Below are positions 6,503-10,539 of a stretch of DNA of 10,539 bases, one piece after another. Positions within the stretch are counted from its first letter, which is position 1. Every line of letters starts with the position of its first letter. A model generated the notes under the pieces. It had not been told where the DNA came from, ran no database searches, and saw only the letters and a list, made by a program, of their open reading frames with translations. The stretch spans positions 1-10,539 of the forward strand of contig JAEZPN010000101.1 in the NCBI GenBank assembly GCA_023413645.1. The letters run 5' to 3'. The stretch comes from Bacteroidota bacterium. Lineage in GTDB: Bacteria; Bacteroidota; Bacteroidia; Bacteroidales; Rikenellaceae. The translations under genes and the position numbers were made by a program.

Positions 6503-7051
6503 ATGAAAGTCATAGTCGCAATAACGGGTGCCAGCGGCGCAATATATGCCCGCCAGACCCTTGAAGTGCTCACCACACACCCCGACATCGAGCGCATAGC
6601 CCTCATCCTTAGCGACCATGCCGAGGATGTCATGCGCGCCGAGGGTGTCTCACTACCCACCTCTGAGCGTATCGTGCGCTACGAGAATAGCGATATGTGG
6701 GCATCGGTGGCAAGTGGCTCGGCACGTTGGGATGCCATGGTCGTAGTGCCCGCATCTATGGGTACTGTGGCACGCATCGCAACAGGCATATCGCGCACAC
6801 TCATAGAGCGCGCCGCAGATGTGATGCTCAAGGAGCGCCGACCCCTCGTTATGGTCGTGCGCGAGAGTCCCTACTCGCTCATCCACCTACGCAACATGAC
6901 CTCGCTCACCGAGGCTGGAGCCATCATCCTCCCCGCATCGCCCTCGTTCTACTTCAACCCCTCGACCATCGAGGAGCTCTGCCTCCCCGTGACGCTGCGC
7001 ACCCTCGAGCTTGCAGGGCTAAAAATCGAGCACCGCGAGTGGGGTGAATAG
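6503..7051 (+). CDS. ubiX: flavin prenyltransferase UbiX
   Basis: 182 residues, usual UbiX/Pad1 length. UbiX attaches a dimethylallyl group to FMN to make prenylated FMN, the cofactor of UbiD-type decarboxylases. The FMN-binding N-terminus reads MKVIVAITGASGAIYARQ, with GASG at 9-12. Further family blocks are VVVPASMGTVARIATGI (the central S/M-G-T loop), RRPLVMVVRESPYSLIHLRNM (prenyl phosphate pocket Arg and the conserved H-L-x-N-M) and SPSFYFNPSTIEE near the end. No UbiD partner is in the window, so what decarboxylation it serves (menaquinone-related or aromatic acids) is unknown. It has no terminator; the next gene starts its own transcript at 7071-7102. Confidence 0.95.
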   Translation: MKVIVAITGASGAIYARQTLEVLTTHPDIERIALILSDHAEDVMRAEGVSLPTSERIVRYENSDMWASVASGSARWDAMVVVPASMGTVARIATGISRTLIERAADVMLKERRPLVMVVRESPYSLIHLRNMTSLTEAGAIILPASPSFYFNPSTIEELCLPVTLRTLELAGLKIEHREWGE

Positions 7052-7070
7052 CAAAAAAGAAGAATAAAAA

Positions 7071-7102
7071 TTTGGAAATTCAGGAGAGATTTCTTACCTT
7101 TG
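7071..7102 (+). promoter_or_regulatory. full -33/-7 promoter (TTTG ... TACCTTTG)
   Basis: TTTG at 7071-7074, 20 bp, then TACCTTTG at 7095-7102. This is the best-formed Bacteroidetes sigma-ABfr type promoter in the window. It is 30 nt before the ATG of the 93-aa gene. Confidence 0.75.
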
Positions 7103-7132
7103 TGTATTGCAAAAACTAAAACTAATTATACT

Positions 7133-7414
7133 ATGGCAAATTTACGAGTATTGAAGAAGGAGATTGACTACCGTTTGGAGGAGTTCGTTTTCGATTGCGA
7201 GATGGCAGCGTTCGTGCAGCCTAATAAGGAAGATAAGATTGTAGAGCTTATGCAGAAGAGCCTCGAGCTCCGCAACGCACTCTACCACAAGGCTAATAAC
7301 CCCGCAGAGCCTAAGAACCGCACCCTCACTCGCAAGCACTACTCAGCATTGCGTCGTGATATGGTTGAGAGCTATGCAGGTTTGTTTGCAGATCTCAGCG
7401 CCGTTTGCGAGTAA
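7133..7414 (+). CDS. small conserved-looking Bacteroidales protein, 93 aa, function unknown
   Basis: The start MANLRVLKKEIDYRLEEFVFDC at 7133 is chosen; an upstream in-frame ATG (7100) lies inside the -7 box and is not a start. The protein is highly helical and charged, without signal or membrane segment. It has a helix-turn-helix-like spacing: EIDYRLEEFVFDCEMAAF, then KEDKIVELMQKSLELRNALYHKAN, then HYSALRRDMVESYAGLFADLSAV. Short helical proteins of this size starting with MANLR.LKK are common in Bacteroides genomes, but I know of no assigned role. It is monocistronic with a strong promoter and a strong hairpin terminator, which suggests good expression. Confidence 0.8.
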   Translation: MANLRVLKKEIDYRLEEFVFDCEMAAFVQPNKEDKIVELMQKSLELRNALYHKANNPAEPKNRTLTRKHYSALRRDMVESYAGLFADLSAVCE

Positions 7415-7456
7415 TTTTCCACGATAAGGCAGACATCTACTGCCGCTAACAAAAAT

Positions 7457-7506
7457 AAATGCGAATAGGTAGTACGCCTTAGTACAACCTATCCGCATTT
7501 TTTTTG
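7457..7506 (+). terminator. long hairpin terminator, copy 1 of a paired element
   Basis: AAATGCG-A-ATAGGT (7457-7470) pairs with ACCTAT-C-CGCATTT (7487-7500), with one A-C mismatch, followed by a T run. An inner GTAC/GTAC pair closes the tip. It ends the 93-aa gene transcript. Its core resembles the second hairpin at 7582-7630 (see findings). Confidence 0.85.
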
Positions 7507-7540
7507 CCGAGCGTTGTAGCTGCAGCCTTCTCCTGAAAAA

Positions 7541-7548
7541 TAAATTTG
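7541..7548 (+). promoter_or_regulatory. -7-like element (TAAATTTG) inside the intergenic region
   Basis: TAAATTTG fits TAnnTTTG and lies after the first terminator and ~35 bp before the second. The only TTG upstream (7514-7516) is 24 bp away, longer than usual. It could start a short RNA of about 75 nt. Confidence 0.35.
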
Positions 7549-7553
7549 TTGAG

Positions 7554-7630
7554 ATAAGCCGCAATCTGCGGCGCTTCAATCAAACCCCCGAATGGGACGT
7601 ACGCCAAGTACTACCCATCCGGGGGTTTTT
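7554..7630 (+). ncRNA. candidate small RNA between the two related terminators
   Basis: Proposed start about 6 nt after TAAATTTG (7541-7548), end at the T run of the second hairpin. It contains GCCGCA-ATC-TGCGGC (7558-7572, 6-bp stem) and then the large 7582-7630 hairpin. No open frame longer than about 20 codons is present. The evidence is only promoter-like word, two stems and a terminator. Confidence 0.3.
7582..7630 (+). terminator. long hairpin terminator, copy 2 of the paired element
   Basis: AAACCCCCG-A-ATGGG (7582-7595) pairs with CCCAT-C-CGGGGGTTT (7615-7628), followed by T residues. It has the same A-C mismatch and inner GTAC/GTAC as the first hairpin, with a different outer stem. 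Confidence 0.8.
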
Positions 7631-7633
7631 CAT

Positions 7634-7761
7634 GTCAGCACCACATCTGCACCACTCTGACAAGAAATTGGGTCGTGGTGCTAATCTATGTTTGCAATGC
7701 ACCACTCTGACAAGAAATTGGGGTTGTGGTGCTAATCTATGTTTGCAACGCACCACTCTGA
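7634..7761. repeat. two and a bit tandem copies of a ~50-bp unit
   Basis: Unit copies start at 7649 and 7699 (period 50, then 51), with the first 12 bases again at 7750. The copies differ at only a few places: one inserted G and two substitutions. Each unit begins GCACCACTCTGACAAGAAAT and later has GTGGTGC, the inverse of GCACCAC, so each can fold (7-bp arms). Each unit also carries TATGTTTG (7687-7694, 7738-7745), a TAnnTTTG match. A degenerate AGCACCACATCT precedes the first copy. Confidence 0.85.
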
Positions 7762-7782
7762 TCCTCGTTATACTCTATGCTA

Positions 7783-7902
7783 TGTCATCCTGAGTGTAAC
7801 GAAGGATCTCAAGGCTTGCACTGCCGTCCACCGCCACGGAAACCTCGAGATTCTTCACTCCGTTCAGAATGACAGCGTATAGTGTTCAGAATGACAGCGT
7901 AT
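7783..7902. repeat. imperfect inverted repeat of the TGTCATCCTGAG type plus a 22-bp tandem tail
   Basis: The arm at 7783-7810, TGTCATCCTGAG... to GGATCTC, is inverted at 7847-7874 (GAGATTCTTC ... GAATGACA) around a ~36-bp centre. The right arm's end, GTTCAGAATGACAGCGTATA, is then duplicated at 7862 and 7884 (period 22). This word family is dispersed in many bacterial genomes and is non-coding. It could fold into a large stem. Confidence 0.75.
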
Positions 7903-8047
7903 ATAGTGTCATCGTGTCGGCTCTATGTCATGCTGAGCGAAGTCGAACGTTGCGATTAAGCCGAGTGCAGAACAAGCTCGCTTGTTATGCCGAGGCGGAG
8001 CAAGGTCGAGGAACTCAAGCATCTCCTCGCTGACCATACACTATCCA
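7903..8047. other. gene-free stretch with further fragments of the same dispersed repeat words
   Basis: TGTCATGCTGAGCGAAGTCG (7926-7945) and CGAGGCGGAGCAAGGTCGAG (7991-8010) are fragments of the same GTCAT-CTGAG-GAAG word family in plus orientation. No convincing gene is present. The one frame open across 7987-8307 is made of these repeat words and is not a protein. Confidence 0.5.
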
Positions 8048-8189
8048 CCGTCATCCCGAGGAGCGGAGCGACGTGGGGATCTACCTTTGTGAAGAGACAA
8101 CGGAAGATTAGTGCAACGTCCCCCACAACCTTGCGGGTATACTTTTATATACCCGCGGAGATTGCCACGGCTACGCCTCGCAATGACGG
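8048..8189. repeat. imperfect inverted repeat of the CGTCATTGCGAG type
   Basis: The left arm (8048-8082), CCGTCATCCCGAGG ... GGGGATCT, is an imperfect inverse of the right arm (8159-8189), AGATTGCCACGG ... AATGACGG. The centre holds a 9-bp stem, GCGGGTATA / TATACCCGC (8133-8156). This is the classical intergenic palindrome family. The right arm is also the first part of the 206-bp direct repeat. Confidence 0.75.
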
Positions 8190-8364
8190 GTTAGATAGAC
8201 TTTTCCATCCATCCATTTACATAGGAAAAATGGATGGATGGAAACACCCCCACCGCCCAAGAGGGTATCTGTGGGGTTGCCCCGTAGGGTGCTCGATGTT
8301 ACGATGAGAGAGTATCCCTCCTTGTTTGCGGGTTACAAAAATGTAACCCATGATGTAGGTGGCT
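8159..8364. repeat. 206-bp direct repeat, left copy (R1)
   Basis: Aligned without gaps to 9848-10053 (offset 1689) with 11 mismatches I could count (195/206). Features in order: a CGTCATTGCGAG-type palindrome arm, a perfect 17-bp inverted repeat TTTCCATCCATCCATTT (8201-8217, inverse 8227-8243), C-rich/G-rich paired blocks at ~8247-8287, and a GGGTTACA-AAAA-TGTAACCC hairpin (8330-8349). It has no coding capacity that I trust. Confidence 0.9.
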
Positions 8365-8422
8365 ATACCCCTCTCTGCTACTCCTTGTTTGCGGGTTACA
8401 AAAATGTAACCCATGATGTAGG
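8318..8422. repeat. internal 63-bp tandem duplication after R1
   Basis: The 42 bases at 8318-8359 recur identically at 8381-8422 (period 63). Each includes the hairpin GGGTTACA / TGTAACCC with a 4-A loop. The right copy of the 206-bp repeat has only one such unit, with one stem base changed. Confidence 0.85.
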
Positions 8423-8499
8423 GGCTGTATATATGCTGAATGCAGTGGTTCCGTGGGAGTTATCAAATCTGCCCGTGTAGGTACAATATAGCAAACTAT

Positions 8500-9162
8500 T
8501 TACCAATCCCATCTATCGCAATATACGATACGATTATCCTTGATAATTATGCGAATAAGAGTTTCACATACATCGGTAGTTTTGCCAAAATTTCTAATCA
8601 TCTTTTGATCATCCCAGCAATTATATCTTAACATCTCCCAATCGTATGTAAATGGTAGTGCGTCAAGATCAGGGTCGTTCTTTTTTCTAATCTCTTCATA
8701 GAGCGCACGATTTTTCTCATTCACATACTCTTCATCAAAATGTTTTGGTTGCAATTTATAGTCAACCAATTCATAGAGGCCTTTGCGACACTTAAGGTCT
8801 AAATGATAATTTGAATATGGACTATTATATACATCACCAACACTCCATTCAGACCAAGAATCATATATTTGTATGGTGTCGCATTGGAAGTTTACTAAAT
8901 TCAATTCATCAACAGTCTGAGCAAGTTTAGCATAATGATTTCGGATAACTTCAGATTCTCCATATATAGGTTTCCTATATGCAATACTGACACTTTCATC
9001 ATAATCTATATCTGTGACTCGATACGATGTATTGCTGATATGCTGCACTACATCATGGAAATTGTAAACTTCTGATGAAGGAGCGGGCTCTTTAACTGAA
9101 ACAGCCATATGTCTATTACAAGAGACAGCCAAAAGACAAAATAAGAACAATTTTATTCTCAT
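8500..9162 (-). CDS. AT-rich lipoprotein of unknown function, 220 aa
   Basis: I recognise no family. MRIKLFLFCLLAVSC is a lipoprotein signal with Cys15 as the likely modified residue. The mature protein is acidic and aromatic, with no obvious catalytic motif. It has many Tyr/Trp residues (IYDSWSEWSVGDVYNS, TYDWEMLRYNCWDD) and a central Cys in DLKCRKGLYELVDYKL. It ends CDRWDW, a compact aromatic tail. Its base composition is far lower in GC than the flanking genes, and codon endings favour A/T, unlike the recF or UbiX genes. Together with the bracketing direct repeats this suggests acquisition. It follows the 179-aa gene by 20 nt, so the two form an operon. Surface-attached or periplasmic location is inferred from the signal only. 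Confidence 0.75.
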   Translation of the reverse strand: MRIKLFLFCLLAVSCNRHMAVSVKEPAPSSEVYNFHDVVQHISNTSYRVTDIDYDESVSIAYRKPIYGESEVIRNHYAKLAQTVDELNLVNFQCDTIQIYDSWSEWSVGDVYNSPYSNYHLDLKCRKGLYELVDYKLQPKHFDEEYVNEKNRALYEEIRKKNDPDLDALPFTYDWEMLRYNCWDDQKMIRNFGKTTDVCETLIRIIIKDNRIVYCDRWDW

Positions 9163-9182
9163 AGTGGAGTTGTGTTTGGAAA

Positions 9183-9722
9183 CTATTTACGACAACGCAG
9201 TTTTACAGTCCTTGGGTAGATGTCTATTATACGCTTATAATGCTTTGGGTTAGATGTGCAAAAGAAATATTGTGCGGCCTCAATGTCGTCATGATTATTT
9301 GGTAAATATTCCCAAACTTTCATTTCATAATCGTCAGGGTCTGAGGCGTAATACAACATCCCATATTTATCCAATAGGTCAAAATCCTTTTGGGTCATAG
9401 TATCACTACGCCAAATAAATAACTTTCCATCTCTTTCTACACACCTACGATAAGAGGGTCTCCTTAGAAAACCAATAGTAGGATCTACTACAAATTTCTC
9501 TTCATCCTCTATTACTCTCATTATGTGTATTTCCAATTGTCTCCTATTATTTATCTTCGTCGAGTAATATATTATAAACACATTTGATTCATCACAGAGT
9601 CTGCAGTTCAAGAAATCCTCTATTGCAATTTCAGTAGCAACGCATTTAACGCTATCTAAATCTTGTGATGATGCAGTATGTGTCACCATAACTGACATAA
9701 TAAGAATAAGAAACTTTTTCAT
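9183..9722 (-). CDS. AT-rich exported protein of unknown function, 179 aa
   Basis: No family recognised. MKKFLILIMSVMVTHTASSQD is a signal peptide with a likely cut after Ser19 (A-x-S | Q). The mature part begins with DLDSVKCVATEIAIEDFLNCRLCDES, containing a CxxC (NCRLCD). It then has strand-like segments FIIYYSTK, LEIHIMRVIEDEEKFVVD, a GKLFIWRSDTMTQKDFDLLDKYG helix start, and a basic C-terminus (KLRCRK). This is a plausible small secreted or periplasmic beta-rich protein. It is AT-rich like its downstream partner. No promoter of the TAnnTTTG type is seen in the 60 bp upstream, where instead the stump of another gene ends; expression may depend on a lost upstream promoter. Confidence 0.75.
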   Translation of the reverse strand: MKKFLILIMSVMVTHTASSQDLDSVKCVATEIAIEDFLNCRLCDESNVFIIYYSTKINNRRQLEIHIMRVIEDEEKFVVDPTIGFLRRPSYRRCVERDGKLFIWRSDTMTQKDFDLLDKYGMLYYASDPDDYEMKVWEYLPNNHDDIEAAQYFFCTSNPKHYKRIIDIYPRTVKLRCRK

Positions 9723-9750
9723 ATTACATATTTTATGTGATTATCGCATT

Positions 9751-9847
9751 TTATTTATAGATGAAAGGAGGAATATCTTCTTCTAATTCTACATATGATG
9801 TTTTGCCGTAGCTATTATAATAAACACTAGCTCGTGTTTCGGACGGA
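9751..9847 (-). pseudogene. 3' stump of a third AT-rich gene, cut at the repeat junction
   Basis: On the minus strand, codons read ETRASVYYNSYGKTSYVELE, then EDIPPFIYK and a TAA at 9751-9753. It is AT-rich, in the same direction and 28 nt upstream of the 179-aa gene. The frame stays open only into the 206-bp repeat copy that starts at 9848, whose sequence is not coding-like. This is best read as the surviving C-terminus of a gene whose body was removed by the repeat or by recombination in it. The family is unknown. Confidence 0.5.
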
Positions 9848-10053
9848 AGATTGCCACGGCTACGCCTCGCAATGACGAGTTAGATAGGCTTTTCCATCCA
9901 TCCATTTACATAGGAAAAATGGATGGATGGAAACACCCCCACCGCCCAAGAGGGTATCTGCGGGGTTGCCCCGTAGGGTGCTCGATGTCTCGATAAGAGA
10001 GTTTTCCTCCTTGTTTGCGGGTTACAAAAATGTACCCCATGATATAGGGGGCT
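9848..10053. repeat. 206-bp direct repeat, right copy (R2)
   Basis: Same orientation and order as R1, with the perfect 17-bp TTTCCATCCATCCATTT palindrome retained. Differences lie mainly in the stretch 9988-10005 and in one stem base of the GGGTTACA hairpin. It abuts the gene stump on its left and a TGTCAT-type arm on its right. Confidence 0.9.
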
Positions 10054-10077
10054 GTGTTGTCGCTGGTCGACTTCGAG

Positions 10078-10105
10078 GAGATTCTTCGTTACACTCAGAA
10101 TGACA
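10078..10105. repeat. 28-bp inverse copy of the arm at 7783-7810
   Basis: GAGATTCTTCGTTACACTCA followed by GAATGACA is the inverse of 7783-7810 with only two mismatches. It closes the repeat block on the right and could be a terminal inverted repeat of the whole 2.3-kb block, though the word is dispersed. Confidence 0.7.
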
Positions 10106-10116
10106 GCACAAAACAT

Positions 10117-10149
10117 CATTACTAATTGCTCATTACTAATTACTAATTC
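10117..10149. repeat. short tandem repeat CATTACTAATTNCT
   Basis: CATTACTAATTGCT and CATTACTAATTACT in tandem, then AATTCT, just after the pdxB stop. The same word is at 1455-1468. I see no terminator hairpin for pdxB here. Confidence 0.6.
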
Positions 10150-10539
10150 TAAAAATACTCCTCCCTATAGCGGTAGTCGTTTCTGAGCGACTCGAAGTGC
10201 TTGGGTGAGCGTTTCAATGTCTCCGTCTCCGATACGATGTCGCAATATCTCTCTATCGTCGCGCACATATCCTCCCAGCTAAGCAGACGTGGGGTGGTGG
10301 GCGCAACCTCCGCGGGTCGCCACGTCTCGAGTGGTAGTCCGAAGTGTTGCGCTAAGGCGTTGATGCTCATAGCGGTAGCGTTTGCCTTGCCCTGCTGTGA
10401 GTAGCCCGCGATATGTGGCGTAGCAAGCATGGCACCCCGCAATATATCCTCGTTTAGGTAGGGCTCATCCTCCCATACATCGAAGGCGTAGCGGTGGTGG
10501 CTCTCTGCCACTGCGCGGTTGTCCACCACGGCGCCACGC
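10149..10539 (-). CDS. pdxB: 4-phosphoerythronate dehydrogenase PdxB (C-terminal part, 5' end outside window)
   Basis: 129 residues of the C-terminus are visible, entering at the window edge as RGAVVDNRAVAE. PdxB oxidises 4-phospho-D-erythronate with NAD in the DXP-dependent route to pyridoxal 5'-phosphate. Visible blocks are the family catalytic Glu in AFDVWEDEP, the catalytic His in MLATPHIAGYS, and the KANATAMSINALAQHFG dimerisation-domain start typical of PdxB (DUF3410). This separates it from ordinary 2-hydroxyacid dehydrogenases. The end is TLKRSPKHFESLRNDYRYREEYF. The Rossmann fold and the catalytic Arg lie outside the window. GC and codon use return to the housekeeping pattern, so the accessory block ends between 10105 and 10149. 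Confidence 0.9.
   Translation of the reverse strand, partial: RGAVVDNRAVAESHHRYAFDVWEDEPYLNEDILRGAMLATPHIAGYSQQGKANATAMSINALAQHFGLPLETWRPAEVAPTTPRLLSWEDMCATIERYCDIVSETETLKRSPKHFESLRNDYRYREEYF

Noticed and set aside
7441..7520. Integron attC-like site around the first hairpin
   Set aside because: CGCTAAC and GTTGTAG flank the hairpin but do not meet the RYYYAAC / GTTRRRY core, and no integrase is present; a terminator explains the stem and T run.
7649..7761. CRISPR array
   Set aside because: The whole 50-bp unit is repeated including what would be the spacer, there are only two full units, and no cas gene is in the window.
7987..8307. 106-aa plus-strand frame
   Set aside because: It consists of dispersed palindromic repeat words and the 206-bp repeat; its residues show no protein-like pattern.
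8217..8414. 65-aa minus-strand frame with an internal duplicated peptide
   Set aside because: The duplicated peptide is the translation of the 63-bp tandem hairpin unit, not a protein repeat.
9880..10119. 79-aa minus-strand frame starting MMFCAVILSVTKNLL
   Set aside because: This is the well-known false translation of the TGTCATTCTGAG repeat joined to R2; the repeat copies explain it fully.

Overview
The window looks like a chromosomal segment of a Bacteroidales bacterium, perhaps Alistipes-like (Rikenellaceae); the family-level guess is inference. The evidence is as follows. Gene starts lack Shine-Dalgarno sequences. TAnnTTTG (-7 type) promoter elements recur upstream of genes. The recF / DUF721 pair diverges from a TPR gene and a lumazine-synthase-like gene. 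A DUF4837-type lipoprotein is present. Most of the window (1-7420 and 10150-10539) is GC-balanced housekeeping sequence.

Layout of the housekeeping part. On the minus strand, 1-1361 holds an alpha/beta hydrolase followed 3 nt later by a MurF-like Mur ligase with an N-terminal membrane domain (cut by the window edge). A terminator (1487-1518) separates them from an upstream minus-strand pair: a membrane-anchored TPR protein (1979-2665) and a degenerate lumazine synthase homologue (1545-1955). Divergently, recF (2802-3890) overlaps a DUF721/DciA-like gene by 4 nt, followed by an unrecognised 136-aa gene. A bidirectional terminator lies at 4702-4726, then a minus-strand DUF4837-like lipoprotein. 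Divergent from that is a plus-strand pair, a CE4 polysaccharide deacetylase and UbiX (2 nt apart), then a small conserved-looking 93-aa protein with its own promoter and terminator. The right edge carries the C-terminal part of pdxB (minus).

The accessory part is 7430-10148. It starts with two related hairpin terminators sharing a 33-34 bp core with altered outer stems, possibly enclosing a small RNA. A 50-bp tandem repeat follows, then a mosaic of imperfect inverted repeats of the TGTCAT(C/T)CTGAG and CGTCATTGCGAG types. A 206-bp direct repeat (8159-8364 and 9848-10053, 195/206 identical, no gaps) then brackets a clearly AT-rich cassette. The cassette has two exported proteins of unknown function (8500-9162, 9183-9722) and the 3' stump of a third gene, cut at the repeat junction (9751-9847). 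A further 28-bp inverted repeat (7783-7810 / 10078-10105) brackets the whole block.

The repeat-bounded AT-rich cassette with its truncated upstream gene, and the lumazine synthase homologue without its catalytic motif, are the two items most worth following up. No transposase, integrase, CRISPR-cas gene, tRNA or rRNA was seen.
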